From contig JAHEXY010000014.1 in NCBI GenBank assembly GCA_023251875.1, positions 1-64,000 of the forward strand: DNA of 64,000 nucleotides, given 5' to 3'. Each line of letters begins with the position of its first letter. Positions within the stretch are counted from its first letter, which is position 1. The notes beneath the pieces are model-generated. The model worked only from the letters and a program-made list of their open reading frames with translations. It had not been told where the DNA came from and did not search any database. Both the position numbers and the translations under genes were made by a program. Positions 19,118-29,187 of the stretch are shown one piece after another. The DNA comes from Bacteroidota bacterium. GTDB lineage: Bacteria; Bacteroidota; Bacteroidia; JAHEXY01.

Positions 19118-21529
19118 TTAATTATTTGTTAAGAGAATTTTTGTACTTGCAATGGTTTTATGGATGGTTTTTATTTGAATGAAGTAATTTCCCCTTGCCC
19201 AATGCTCTGAATTTATGTTTACCAAATTATTATTATTGAGAGCTTCTTTTAGCATCATTTTTCCGCTAGAATCGGTAATGAGTAGGGTGTAATTTTTTAT
19301 TTGATTAAAAGAAGATAAATCAATGGTAAAATTTGTACTTGCAGGATTAGGATAAACATCTATTTTAGGTGATACGGTATTGTTATTTTCTTTTATTCCT
19401 AATAATGATGTGCCAATTGCAAATGCGTATTCACCTTTCATTAAGGAATCAATTGTTATATAGCCGTATTTATCAGAATGAGATCCACTATAGTTTTTTA
19501 TGTAGTACGGAAATTCTTTCCAGTCATCTGCTGCATTTTTTCTGTATACCAGCATCAAACTATCTTCAGTTGTTGAAATAAGGTCCATATCAAGATATCC
19601 TCCATTGGTACTGGCTTTTCCATTATAATATATTTTTGCCGATGCTTGAAAAGTTGAAGGAAACAATCCATCTACCCTCCAGTAACGATAATCTGAAAGT
19701 TTTACAATTTGAGATGAAGTATTTTTTAAAGAATCGGGAGCGGCCCAATTGTGTTCTATACGAACATAAGCAGAATCTGAAATAGATTGAACATTAACGG
19801 TAACATGTGCATTTCCAAAATCATAATCTCCAGCTGTTTTAATAACTTGAGCTTCAGAAGTAATAGCATCGGAAATTTTATCATCTAAATCAATTCCTAT
19901 ATAAGTTGGATTAAAAGAAAGTGAAACTGTAAATGAATCATGGTCTCCAGAAATTTCAGAACTAATTGTATGAGAATTCCATAATTGATCTTTAAAAGTA
20001 AAATCGAGCGGAACATTGGTATAATAGGAGGGAGCTCCTCTTAATTTTTGTTTTATGTAAACAGTAGCATTGTATAAATTTCCATTGGGTGTTACTGCAA
20101 ATGAGTCAACAGAAAAATGAGGAAATCCAGGACTAAACACCCAGTTATCAAAAAATGGTGTAAGATTAATACCGGAGTAGGTTGAAAGAAAATCTCTAAG
20201 TGTATAGCTAGTGATAGAAGTAAATTGATAGGTATTTAAAAAAGCGGTTAATCCACCAAAATATAATGAATCACCTAAATACCCCCTAAGTGTATGAGCT
20301 ACATCTGCTCCCTTGTTATAAACATGCTCGCTATAAGTATAATCCTGCGATACTCCTGAAATAGCTTTATAACCATTTTCTGTATAATATAAATAATGAA
20401 TTACATGTTCATGATTGTCGTTTACCGCTTGTAAATAGGCATCTTTTCCGTAAAGAGATTCGCTAAATATATATTCCGAAAAAGTAGCCATACCTTCATT
20501 GAGCCACATGTCTTCTGCGGTTTCACAGGTTACCAAATCTCCCCACCAATGGTGTGATAATTCATGGGCATATAAAGTTTCGTAAGTGGTTTTTCCGTCA
20601 ACAAATGCTTTTGGATATGCAATATTGGTGGCATGTTCCATTGCTCCTGAACTAAAAGGTACCATTGCATAACCAACTCTATTCCAGCGATACGGTCCGT
20701 AATGAGTTTCAAAAGAATTGAGCGCCCCTGTTAAATTTATAAATGAGCTTATAATTTTTGTAGTATCACTTGCTATTGCCGCAATTTCAATAGGTATGGT
20801 GTCTTCAATTCCATAATAGGTTTGTTTTAATGTGGTATACTTTGCAACTGCAAGAGATGCCAAATAGGTGGGCATGGTATTTTTCATTTCCCAAGTCCAA
20901 GTTGTAGTAGCATTACCATTATTGGTTTCGGCAATAAGCTCTCCATTACAAAAAGCTTTGTATAATGAATCGGTAACAATGTTAAAAGTATAAGTAGATC
21001 GTTCAATAAAATTATCAAAGCAAGGAAACCAAACCCTGCCATAGCAATGAGGATTGGCGTCAAAACCAACCCCTAAATTATAAGCATAGCCCGATTGAAA
21101 ATAAAATCCACCCCAACCCGATGCATCTTGTTGAGGAGAACCATGATAATAAACTACTACATTTTCTGTATCATTAATATTTACAATAGATGAAAGTTGT
21201 ATTTTTAAAAGCGTGTCATTATAAGTATAATTTAATGGAATATTATTAAATTGAATAGAATCTATACTTAATTTAAGTAAATCTAAATTGATTTCTGAAA
21301 TATTATTTAATTTGGGTGTAAATGTAATTTCACAATTTCCTGAAATGGTTTTTCCTGAAATATTAGTAAGATCAAGATTAATAGTATAGTTTAAAATATC
21401 AAGGGTATCACTTCGGCTATTATCGGCTGTTATAGCATTAGTATTATTTGGAGAAGATTTAAACGATTGAGATTGCGCTGTGGTAAAAAATACCAAAGCT
21501 AAAAGAGTAATAAGTAATCCTTTATTCAT
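19118..21529 (-). CDS. T9SS-exported M1 family zinc aminopeptidase
   Basis: An 803-residue enzyme predicted to cleave N-terminal residues from peptides outside the cell. The M1 zinc site is complete: HELSHHWWGDLV with the third ligand in NEGMATFSEY 18 residues later. The exopeptidase motif appears as GAMEH instead of the canonical GAMEN. The N-terminal M1 beta domain starts after a signal peptide (ending TTAQS). The C-terminal ~85 residues (VYPNPASTNFTIDLS, then WARGNYFIQIK) are a T9SS sorting tail. Its start codon overlaps the upstream glycosyltransferase stop by 4 bases (ATGA), which suggests translational coupling with an otherwise unrelated gene. Confidence 0.9.
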   Translation of the reverse strand: MNKGLLITLLALVFFTTAQSQSFKSSPNNTNAITADNSRSDTLDILNYTINLDLTNISGKTISGNCEITFTPKLNNISEINLDLLKLSIDSIQFNNIPLNYTYNDTLLKIQLSSIVNINDTENVVVYYHGSPQQDASGWGGFYFQSGYAYNLGVGFDANPHCYGRVWFPCFDNFIERSTYTFNIVTDSLYKAFCNGELIAETNNGNATTTWTWEMKNTMPTYLASLAVAKYTTLKQTYYGIEDTIPIEIAAIASDTTKIISSFINLTGALNSFETHYGPYRWNRVGYAMVPFSSGAMEHATNIAYPKAFVDGKTTYETLYAHELSHHWWGDLVTCETAEDMWLNEGMATFSEYIFSESLYGKDAYLQAVNDNHEHVIHYLYYTENGYKAISGVSQDYTYSEHVYNKGADVAHTLRGYLGDSLYFGGLTAFLNTYQFTSITSYTLRDFLSTYSGINLTPFFDNWVFSPGFPHFSVDSFAVTPNGNLYNATVYIKQKLRGAPSYYTNVPLDFTFKDQLWNSHTISSEISGDHDSFTVSLSFNPTYIGIDLDDKISDAITSEAQVIKTAGDYDFGNAHVTVNVQSISDSAYVRIEHNWAAPDSLKNTSSQIVKLSDYRYWRVDGLFPSTFQASAKIYYNGKASTNGGYLDMDLISTTEDSLMLVYRKNAADDWKEFPYYIKNYSGSHSDKYGYITIDSLMKGEYAFAIGTSLLGIKENNNTVSPKIDVYPNPASTNFTIDLSSFNQIKNYTLLITDSSGKMMLKEALNNNNLVNINSEHWARGNYFIQIKTIHKTIASTKILLTNN

Positions 21530-22674
21530 TTTATAGAAGTGCTTGTAAGGTTGTATAATTCAATAATAGCATTCATCATTACTTCCCACGAAAATTTCTT
21601 TTTTTCAAGAGCAGCGTTTGCTGAAAACTCTTTTAATTTATTTTCAGAATAAAATGTAAGAATAGCATTGGCAATATCTAATGCATTTGGTTTTACTACA
21701 TAACCAATTTTATTATGAGGTACTGTTTCTGCTAATCCTCCAACATCGGTTACAATCATGGGTTTATTAAAATGGTAAGCTACTTGTGTAACCCCACTTT
21801 GTGTTGCATCTTTATAAGGCTGCACTACCATATCCGCAGCACAAAAATATTCTGACACTTTATTATCAGGAATAAAATCAGTCTTTAAAACTACATGTTC
21901 TTGCAAGTGATTTTTTTCAATACTATCGTAATAGGGTTTAGAGTCGGAATAAAATTCTCCTGCAACAATTAGTTTGAGGGCTAAACTGCGTAGTCTTTTA
22001 TCTGCAAAAGCTTCCAGTAAAATATCGAGGCCTTTATAATCTCTAATAAATCCAAAAAATAATATGTAATGAAAATTTTTATCGAGTTTTAGTTTTTCTT
22101 TTGCAGTTTCTTGCGAAATCAAAGATCCAAAATTATCGTATAAAGGATGTAAGCAGAATTTTTTTGGTTTTACTTTATCAAATACTAACAAATCATTTAA
22201 TACCGCTTTTGACATGGTTACAAATGCATCCACTCCATTAACAAAATACCGACTAAATATTTTATCTCCCGGACGTTTTTCATGTGGTATAACATTATCA
22301 ACAATAGAAATTATTTTAGTATGCTTATTACTTTTAGCAATACGTGCAATGGTTCCAAGACATGGCCCCATCAAGGGTAGCCAATAACGAATAATAATTA
22401 AATCGGGTTTTAAATGCTTGAGCTCAGTGCCAATACTTAACCAATTGAATGGATTAATGGAATTAATTTTAACTTTTATATCTAAATCGGCAGGAGGAGC
22501 ATCTGTAGAATATTGTGTTTTGCCTGGAAATAAAAAACCGGGATACTGAAGACTAAATGTATAAATACTTACTTTATGATGGTGTTGTTGAAATTCTTGA
22601 GCTAAACGATGATTATAGGTTGATAAACCTCCTCCTTTTAAGGGATATGCAGGACCAATAATAACTACGTGCAT
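21526..22674 (-). CDS. GT4-type glycosyltransferase
   Basis: A 382-residue GT-B fold enzyme, probably transferring a nucleotide-sugar-derived residue to a cell-surface glycan. The N-terminus (VIIGPAYPLKGGGLSTYNHRL) has the glycine-rich acceptor loop of GT4 enzymes. The C-terminal domain has the donor-binding region YFCAADMVVQPYKDATQSGV, then VTDVGGLAETV. Donor and acceptor cannot be inferred. It sits 16 bases after a GT2 gene, so the pair probably works on the same envelope glycan or lipid-linked sugar. Confidence 0.85.
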   Translation of the reverse strand: MHVVIIGPAYPLKGGGLSTYNHRLAQEFQQHHHKVSIYTFSLQYPGFLFPGKTQYSTDAPPADLDIKVKINSINPFNWLSIGTELKHLKPDLIIIRYWLPLMGPCLGTIARIAKSNKHTKIISIVDNVIPHEKRPGDKIFSRYFVNGVDAFVTMSKAVLNDLLVFDKVKPKKFCLHPLYDNFGSLISQETAKEKLKLDKNFHYILFFGFIRDYKGLDILLEAFADKRLRSLALKLIVAGEFYSDSKPYYDSIEKNHLQEHVVLKTDFIPDNKVSEYFCAADMVVQPYKDATQSGVTQVAYHFNKPMIVTDVGGLAETVPHNKIGYVVKPNALDIANAILTFYSENKLKEFSANAALEKKKFSWEVMMNAIIELYNLTSTSIK

Positions 22675-22690
22675 ATTTTCTATTTGATTA

Positions 22691-23647
22691 CTATTTGGAA
22701 AGGTTTATCATTTTTGAGATAGCATATTTATTTCTATCATGAGAATTACGGGAAACTAGTTCTGCCAAAAAGCCTGCTAAAAAAAGTTGTGTACCTATAA
22801 TCATAATAAGCATTGCAAAAAAGAATAAAGGTCTTTCGGTCATTTTGTATTCATGCCAGGCAAATTTTGCAATAGCAAGATATAAAGCAATACCAAAACC
22901 AATAATAAAACTTACAGTACCTAATAATCCAAAAAGATGCATGGGGCGTTTACCAAATTTAGAAACAAATGTAATGGACATTAAATCTAAAAAACCATTG
23001 ATAAACCTTTCTATTCCAAATTTTGAATAACCAAATTTTCGTTCCTGATGCATTACTGCTTTTTCTCCAATTTTGGTAAAGCCCGACCATTTGGCAATAA
23101 CCGGAATATAACGATGCATTTCACCATATACTTCAATGGTTTTTATTACCTCTTTTTTATAAGCTTTTAATCCGCAATTAAAATCGTGTAACTGTATACC
23201 GGATGCTTTTCTTGTGGCCCAATTAAAAAGTTTGGTAGGAATGGTTTTAGTAATAGGGTCGTGCCGCTTTTTTTTCCAGCCCGAAACGATTTCATAGCCA
23301 TCAACAGTAATCATTTTATAAAGATGAGGAAGTTCATCCGGGCTATCTTGCAAATCGGCATCCATGGTAATTACCACATCTCCCATAGCCATTTCAAATC
23401 CGCTATGCAATGCAGCAGATTTGCCATAATTTCTTCTAAACTTAATGCCTTTAATATTTTTATTTTTAGAAGATAATTCCTCAATGGTTTTCCATGAACC
23501 GTCTTTACTTCCGTCATCAATAAAAATTACTTCATAAGAAAATTGATGGGCATTCATTACCTTTTCAATCCATGATGAAAGTTCAGGTAGAGATTCCTCT
23601 TCATTAAGAAGCGGAATTACAATTGATATGTTAATGTTTGAATTCAA
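22691..23647 (-). CDS. GT2 polyprenyl-phosphate glycosyltransferase (DPM1/ArnC-like)
   Basis: A 318-residue GT-A enzyme of the dolichol/undecaprenyl-phosphate sugar transferase type. Motifs are SIVIPLLNEEESL, VIFIDDGSKDGS, the NYGKSAALHSGF loop and the metal-binding MDADLQDSPDEL. Two hydrophobic spans at ~230-260 and ~270-300 would anchor it to the inner membrane, as in ArnC/DPM-type enzymes. The only sensible start is a TTG at 23647 (MNSNINISIV); no in-frame ATG precedes the first motif. Probably co-transcribed with the GT4 gene and with DUF4199 upstream. Confidence 0.85.
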   Translation of the reverse strand: MNSNINISIVIPLLNEEESLPELSSWIEKVMNAHQFSYEVIFIDDGSKDGSWKTIEELSSKNKNIKGIKFRRNYGKSAALHSGFEMAMGDVVITMDADLQDSPDELPHLYKMITVDGYEIVSGWKKKRHDPITKTIPTKLFNWATRKASGIQLHDFNCGLKAYKKEVIKTIEVYGEMHRYIPVIAKWSGFTKIGEKAVMHQERKFGYSKFGIERFINGFLDLMSITFVSKFGKRPMHLFGLLGTVSFIIGFGIALYLAIAKFAWHEYKMTERPLFFFAMLIMIIGTQLFLAGFLAELVSRNSHDRNKYAISKMINLSK

Positions 23648-23673
23648 TTATTAATAGAAACGAAATATAAAAT

Positions 23674-24240
23674 TTATTGATTAAACAAAGGCTCTTTCTT
23701 TTTCAAGATAAGTCCTATAATTAAAGAAACAAAAAATCCTCCATATAATTTGGTTTGAAAATCTCCCCATACAAAGGAGCCTAAAGTAAAATTTTCGGGA
23801 TGTTTTTCAAGTTCGTCAGCCGCTTTGTTATAAAATTGTTGAAGAGATTCTGCAAGAGAGCTATTTCCCATATCTTTCATTTGATTAATACTATTTTGCA
23901 TTTCATCTATTTGCTCCATTACTTCTGTCATTTGCCTATCTACTACATCATGGGCTATAAATGTGCCAAATGAATATACCAATATGCCAAACAAAGAAGC
24001 CGATACAAGACTGATTAACATTCCAGTACCAAGCGCTTTTATATAATCAATATAGCCATTTAGTTCTTTATCACGATGGTGTTTTATTCCCCAATAAATT
24101 ACAACAATGGGAACCCAAATGCCTATATACGAATAAGAGCCAAGGGGATTTTTACCTGAATAATATATTGCAATAAAAATAATAAAGTTGACTAAGCCTG
24201 CAATGGTGCCATAGTTGAGAGGAATTTTTGGAAACTTCAT
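23674..24240 (-). CDS. DUF4199 membrane protein
   Basis: 188 residues with about four hydrophobic spans (residues ~12-32, 38-50, 70-95 and 160-180) and a Met/Gln-rich amphipathic stretch between spans 3 and 4. The layout and length match the DUF4199 family, common in Bacteroidota and frequently encoded next to a GT2 enzyme as it is here. Molecular role unknown; a helper of the neighbouring lipid-linked sugar transferase is a guess from context. Confidence 0.75.
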   Translation of the reverse strand: MKFPKIPLNYGTIAGLVNFIIFIAIYYSGKNPLGSYSYIGIWVPIVVIYWGIKHHRDKELNGYIDYIKALGTGMLISLVSASLFGILVYSFGTFIAHDVVDRQMTEVMEQIDEMQNSINQMKDMGNSSLAESLQQFYNKAADELEKHPENFTLGSFVWGDFQTKLYGGFFVSLIIGLILKKKEPLFNQ

Positions 24241-24305
24241 TTTAGTTTTGAATTAAGTTTCAAAAGTAAGTAAAAAAGAAGAAATAATTTTTATCTTTGT
24301 ACTCA

Positions 24306-24405
24306 GAGGGTAAGTCTTGTACGATCAGCTCCTGCTGAATTCCCCCAGGTCCGGAAGGGAGCAAGGGTAGGCGGTTGTAGCGGTGCGATATAAGTAGCTT
24401 ACCCT
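24306..24405 (+). ncRNA. ffs: Signal recognition particle RNA (small bacterial type)
   Basis: The apical domain that binds Ffh is recognisable: CCCAGGTCCGGAAGGGAGCA, with the GGAA tetraloop, then GGGTAGGCGG. The outer ends AGGGTAAG and CTTACCCT pair to close a ~100-nt hairpin. A T-run starts directly at 24406 and acts as the terminator. It is the only clear RNA gene of standard type in the window. Confidence 0.92.
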
Positions 24406-24586
24406 TTATTTTTTTTAGAAAAGAGCTTTCTCTAGTTTGATTATTGATCTTTATTTTATAACTTATTCGTTATAATTTTTATACCCTCCCAAGTAAATCA
24501 ATTTATATTATTTTTTGTTGCCATCTAGGAGCAGTAATCCTATATTATTTGTTTTTATTCAATTTTTAAAACTTAAAATCTTCTTT

Positions 24587-25849
24587 ATGAAATCTTCTTT
24601 TAAATTTATATCAACGGTTATTTTTGTGTTATTTTTTAACAATCAAGTTTTTTCGCAATGGATTCAAAAACAATCGAATACGCTCAATGATTTAACTGAT
24701 ATTTATTTTATTGATAACAATGTTGGGTATATTTCAGGGGCTTACAGTACAATTATAAAAACAATTGATGGCGGTAATACTTGGTCTGTTTTACAAACTG
24801 TTGTTGATTCTAATAGCAAGGTTTCGTTAATGTCTATTTATGCTATAAATCAGGATACTGTTTTGTGTTCTCGAGTAAGTCTATATAAATCATCGGATGC
24901 TTGTAAAACATGGTCTGATATTGGTGGATTTGGCAACCTTTTTGGGACTATTTTTGATATTGAATTTTTGAATTCCCAAACAGGTTTCTTTGTTGGAAAA
25001 GCAGGAGAGCTTTATAAAACAGATGATTCAGGAAACAATTGGACACAAATTGGCACATGTGGAAGTAACCAAATAAAAAGAGTTGATAGTATAACGGCAT
25101 TTTTATATGATGGTGAATTATACAAAACAAGCGATGGGGGAAATAGTTGGAAATTATCTACTTCATTTGGTTCTTTAGAAAGTATGCTTTCACTCGATAT
25201 TGTTAATAATTTCAAAGCCTATTGCATAACGGTTCCTAATTTTATAATTGGTTCTAATAAAGCAATGAGTAATAAATGTAGTATTTATGTTTCTAATGAC
25301 GGGGGCGATAATTGGATATTAAAAAACACTTTTAACCCAAATACAAACGATTATTGTACATCAGTGGCTTTTACAGATTCTTTAACCGGATATATTTCAA
25401 CGAGTTTAGGATTTATTTATAAAACCATTGATGGGGGGCTTACGTGGAAAAAAGATGTGATGTGTTCAAATGGAAATTATGTATATCGACTTTATAAATT
25501 ACTTTCTAATGAAATTATTGGTATTGGCCCGGATGGTTTTATAATAAAGTTGGCAAATCAGATAACAAACATTCAAAAAAAGGATTTGACAGAGTATAAA
25601 CAAATTTATTCTGTTTATGGTTTGAGCGATTCAAAAAGCATAAGAATTGAGTCCAAAATAAGTTCTAATGTTAAAATAATTTTAAATGACATAAATGGAA
25701 AAACATTATTTATGTTAAATTATTCACTAAATGAAGGGGAAAACGTAATTATTTTACCTTCTTTTCTGAGCAGTGGCCTCTATTTTATAGGTATTTTTAA
25801 TAGAGAAAGTCTAATCCCAGATTTTTATAAACTATTAGTAGGTAGATAA
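24587..25849 (+). CDS. Secreted BNR/YCF48-like beta-propeller protein
   Basis: About 420 residues. The ATG at 24587 begins a good signal peptide (ending FSQW); the longer frame adds 24 residues with no support. Repeats such as IIKTIDGGNTW, YKTDDSGNNW, YKTSDGGNSW and YKTIDGGLTW mark Asp-box/YCF48-type propeller blades, related to the two large proteins at 3-9 kb. The final ~80 residues fold like a T9SS tail (LNDINGKTLFML, then FLSSGLYFIGIF) but lack the usual YPNP entry, so sorting by T9SS is probable, not certain. Confidence 0.8.
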   Translation: MKSSFKFISTVIFVLFFNNQVFSQWIQKQSNTLNDLTDIYFIDNNVGYISGAYSTIIKTIDGGNTWSVLQTVVDSNSKVSLMSIYAINQDTVLCSRVSLYKSSDACKTWSDIGGFGNLFGTIFDIEFLNSQTGFFVGKAGELYKTDDSGNNWTQIGTCGSNQIKRVDSITAFLYDGELYKTSDGGNSWKLSTSFGSLESMLSLDIVNNFKAYCITVPNFIIGSNKAMSNKCSIYVSNDGGDNWILKNTFNPNTNDYCTSVAFTDSLTGYISTSLGFIYKTIDGGLTWKKDVMCSNGNYVYRLYKLLSNEIIGIGPDGFIIKLANQITNIQKKDLTEYKQIYSVYGLSDSKSIRIESKISSNVKIILNDINGKTLFMLNYSLNEGENVIILPSFLSSGLYFIGIFNRESLIPDFYKLLVGR

Positions 25850-25856
25850 ATACAAA

Positions 25857-25891
25857 AAAACGGAAACCATCTAAAAGATAATTTCCGTTTT
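25857..25891. terminator. Terminator after the propeller gene
   Basis: AAAACGGAAA pairs with TTTCCGTTTT, 7 bases after the stop codon, ending in a T-run. A standard intrinsic terminator for the preceding plus-strand gene. Confidence 0.75.
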
Positions 25892-27850
25892 ACCTAAAAA
25901 TCATTTGCACGATTGTTAAGTGTCAAGCTACAGTTTACTAACTAATTATCATAAATTGACTGCCGGTTAAGGCAATCAATTATAATGATAATTAAATTCT
26001 TTCCGAAGAAAACCTTTTTAAATTCATTGCTGAATTTAATGTATGGTATGCAATTCTTTTTGTCATGACAAGCATGATTTCAAATTTATCTTTTCAATTG
26101 CTTGAAAAAATAAACTCTTTCAGATTTGGTATACCAATGAAATATACTTTTTTTCAATAAAATGCTTCCACTTTATCGCTTTGTATCTTGTCTTTAAGAA
26201 TAAGTAAATTTTATTGCTAAAACTTAACTAGTTCTCATTTTTACTTGCTTGTTACAGCTTGTAAAAACCAGCTTAGGCTGTTGTAACGCTTTCATCGTTA
26301 TTTCAAATTTTACCTTGTTTGCACAAGAAAATTCTTTCGATTTAATACTTAGAGTATTATTTCCAGTTTTTGTTTCACTTATTAGTAATTTTAAAATTGC
26401 CAATAAGTGTATCGTATTCATTTTTTCTGCCCTTTCATTTGCATTGCTGCAAATAGATTGGACAGAAAAAATAAGTACGATTTCAAAACATTATTTATAA
26501 TTATAATTTGCATTATAAGTTTATAAATATCTATTTAATTTGCCTTAACAAATTAACAGAACCTTGACAAAGATGTATACGTTTGCACGTATAATTCTCA
26601 TTTAAAAATATTTTTAAGGTTATTTTTAAATGTCATTAGCCGAAGCTAATGATAACCACATATATATTGCTATATATTTTTGTAAAACTTACGCTTTATA
26701 ATGGTCCTCAAGGTTTCTCTAGCAATTTAAATTAGTTTAAATTTCTTTTTACAGAAAATCACTTTTTCTAAATTTTTTTCATTAAGTCTTTTGAACTTTT
26801 CTGATATTTCAATCAGAACTAAGAATGATTCGGCTTATTGGCGTTTATTTATTTTGTTATGGTAGGCCCTAAGGCTCCCATAAGGAAAAATAAATAGGAC
26901 ATACAGTGATTGCAAAGTTTTAATCTTCACAATGTATATACCCAATTACTGAATTGATAAAATTACTTTTTTTGAGGAAGGATTTTATCTCAGCAATTTT
27001 ATTGAATTTTTTAAGGATTCAATAAAAATCGTTCAATAACCGTAGACTACTTTTTCAATAATAATTTGACTTATTATTTTTTAAGCTACCTTATGTTCTA
27101 ATAGATTAAAACAAGGTTTCATGTTTTATATAACAAATACAAGTATTTATTTTACGTTACATGAAGTCTCAATATATTTTTCATTTATCTAAATCAAGTA
27201 TTTAATTTTAAATCGAAACTTAAAACTAAATTTAATTTAGTAATAATATGTGTATCAGGTCTTTTGAACTAGATACTCTATTATAAAACTCTTTAGAAGT
27301 TTAAATGTAAAAATCATTTTTTATTGATTACTCAATAGAAATTTAAATAAATAATTTTTTTGCAAAACTATTGTATTTAAAAATAAAAGTAGCCGGTTTG
27401 TATTTTGTTCTAAATTTTACTTTAGAGTTTTAACACCACCCTTGTGTATATCGTTTATCTTCTTGCGAAAATAATTATATACAATCCCTTTATAATAATC
27501 TTCTCAATATATCGTGTTAGAGATTTTTCTAAAACAAATTCTGTTGCCAGATTTTATTTTAGTGTTTTGATAACATTTCTTTCAAAGAACAATTTCAGAA
27601 GAGGTTTAAGATTCTTTTGGAATCTGTCAATTATCTCTTGCTTGATGAAATCAAAGGTATAGCAAAAAATAAGATCTACAAGTTTTTTAAGTACTTAGTT
27701 ATCAATAAGAAACAAACTTGATATACACAGCTTATGAACCACTTATAAACAAGTTATTAACAATTTTAGATAAAAAATAACTGATAAGTGAATCAGTTTG
27801 TTTACCATGAATTGTTGAAAACCTAGTAAAATCAACCTATGCAAATAAAT
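25892..27850. other. Nearly gene-free 2-kb AT-rich stretch
   Basis: No frame here has a credible family, start context or codon pattern. Two short frames (26224-26421 minus, 65 codons; 27444-27662 plus, 72 codons) cannot be excluded but look incidental. Visible structure is limited to one long hairpin at 25943-25993 and small palindromes such as AAATTCATTGCTGAATTT near 26021. It could hold decayed genes or an unrecognised RNA. It lies between a core-type gene and a mobile region. Confidence 0.6.
25943..25993. repeat. Long hairpin in the gene-free stretch
   Basis: TAATTATCATAAATTGACTG at the left arm is matched by CAATCAATTATAATGATAAT on the right around a GGTTAA loop, giving a ~22-bp stem with a few mismatches. 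It is not followed by a T-run, so it is not a simple terminator. Confidence 0.6.
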
Positions 27851-28312
27851 TTATCGTATTTGAAAGAGTACGAACATTTCAGGCTTTGTATTTTTGCCTT
27901 TAATTTGGCTCATATTATAACTTCTGGTTTTTTCATCATGTACATCTGCTATTCCAATGTAACTGATGTAAAAATTAATTCCACCGTCTTCGTGTTCATT
28001 GTTGTCAATAATTTCTAGTCGAATGTTTGCTTCCTCCAAAATATATTCAAAGGTTTCTTTAAACCATGCAAAAATTTGTTCGTTTGTAATCTCGTTGTTA
28101 AGTAAAGTAAAATCAAGATCTTCTGAAAATCGGTAATCTTCAAAATATATTTTCTTTAAAACAGTTCCACCTTTAAAAACAATCGCATTAGAAAGTTGCT
28201 CGTTTTGAGCAACACCCTGCAATATCCACGAGAGCATATAGTCCTTTTCTATTTGCTGGTCACGAACACCTACTTCACGTGCCTTTAGTGATGTTTCACC
28301 TGGTTTAATCAT
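27851..28312 (-). pseudogene. Truncated AbiEii toxin fused to a vsr fragment
   Basis: Residues 1 to ~120 are the start of an AbiEii nucleotidyltransferase toxin: FKGGTVLKKIYFEDYRF followed by SEDLDF, the G-G and D-x-D-like catalytic region. Intact AbiEii proteins continue for another ~150 residues. Here the sequence switches at about residue 124 to DVHDEKTRSYNMSQIKGKNT, the N-terminus of a very-short-patch-repair (Vsr) endonuclease, and stops ~10 residues after it. So two genes have been joined by a deletion and both lost their ends. The start overlaps the AbiEi stop by 4 bases, as in intact AbiE operons. The product is probably not a working toxin. Confidence 0.75.
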
Positions 28313-29130
28313 GTATAAATTGCAGATTTAATCGTTTCTGTTTCCAAGTTTTGCTGAATGCTCCATCTGCTAATTAGTTTTCCAGACTTCGGTAATTCCG
28401 TATCTAATAAAACATAAGAAGCGGTTTTTGCTTTTTGTAATTTCTCTGTGATATTATTATTTATTTCCAGTAGCTCTAATAAAAATCCAAGTCGTTTGAT
28501 AACCGCCTGAGATTTGAATTTTTGTGTGTAATCAAGTAACGTGTCAAATTTTATTTTTTCTTTCGAAATATAAATTGCCCTTGCTACTTCAACAATTCCG
28601 CCTGCGTAATCGGGTTTAAATAAACAGTCAATAATTGTTTTTTCTAAATCAGAACAAAGCACTTTATTGAAATTATCAATCCATATTTTTTTTGCACCGA
28701 AAAAATGTTTGTGGTTGTGATAAATGAATTGAAAGGGAATATTTTTGATTTTTATTTCCGATGGTCGAATTTGTTTTGAAACAACAATCTGTTCTTTCAA
28801 AGAAGGTTGTGTTATTAGGTTATGAATTTGCAAAGCAGAATAGTAACCAATATAATATTGGGCATTATTTACCAGGTTTTCTGCTATTAAATGCCAGTCG
28901 GGCATAAAGTTTTCAGCATTTGCTTCGTATGGTATGATATAATAAACTCCGTCTTTCAATCTCATCAGAAGTCCACGCTTTGTCATGTCGCTAAGTAACT
29001 CCCGAAGTGTGCTTTCCTTTGAATCAGGCATTGCGTTGAAAGCTTCGCTATAATCAAAGCAAGTCTTATTCTGTCCATTGAAATAGGATAGAAGTTCGTT
29101 TGACTGCGTTGATATGTATTTACTTTTCAT
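28309..29130 (-). CDS. abiEi: AbiEi-type antitoxin (type IV toxin-antitoxin)
   Basis: About 273 residues. An N-terminal winged-helix region (residues ~10-75: LRELLSDMTKRGLLMRLKDG, then VYYIIP) and the AbiEi core (WHLIAENLVNNAQYYIGYYS, then SDLEKTIIDCLFKPDYAGG) match the AbiEi antitoxin/transcriptional regulator family. In type IV systems AbiEi represses the operon and counters the AbiEii nucleotidyltransferase. I use the ATG at 29130 (MKSKYISTQ). The partner toxin downstream is truncated, so this antitoxin is probably an orphan survivor, possibly acting against another AbiEii. Confidence 0.8.
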   Translation of the reverse strand: MKSKYISTQSNELLSYFNGQNKTCFDYSEAFNAMPDSKESTLRELLSDMTKRGLLMRLKDGVYYIIPYEANAENFMPDWHLIAENLVNNAQYYIGYYSALQIHNLITQPSLKEQIVVSKQIRPSEIKIKNIPFQFIYHNHKHFFGAKKIWIDNFNKVLCSDLEKTIIDCLFKPDYAGGIVEVARAIYISKEKIKFDTLLDYTQKFKSQAVIKRLGFLLELLEINNNITEKLQKAKTASYVLLDTELPKSGKLISRWSIQQNLETETIKSAIYT

Positions 29131-29187
29131 AGTAATAATGTCAGGATAAACCTGACGACAATGATACGGATGTATCAAACTATAAAA

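Noticed and set aside
24515-24586. Extra 24-residue N-terminus of the propeller protein
   Set aside because: It precedes a complete signal peptide beginning at the ATG at 24587 and adds nothing recognisable.
26224-26500. 65- and 83-codon frames on opposite strands in the gene-free stretch
   Set aside because: They overlap each other, lack start context and resemble nothing I know.
27444-27662. 72-codon frame on the plus strand
   Set aside because: Begins at a non-ATG codon in AT-rich sequence with no family; more likely chance.
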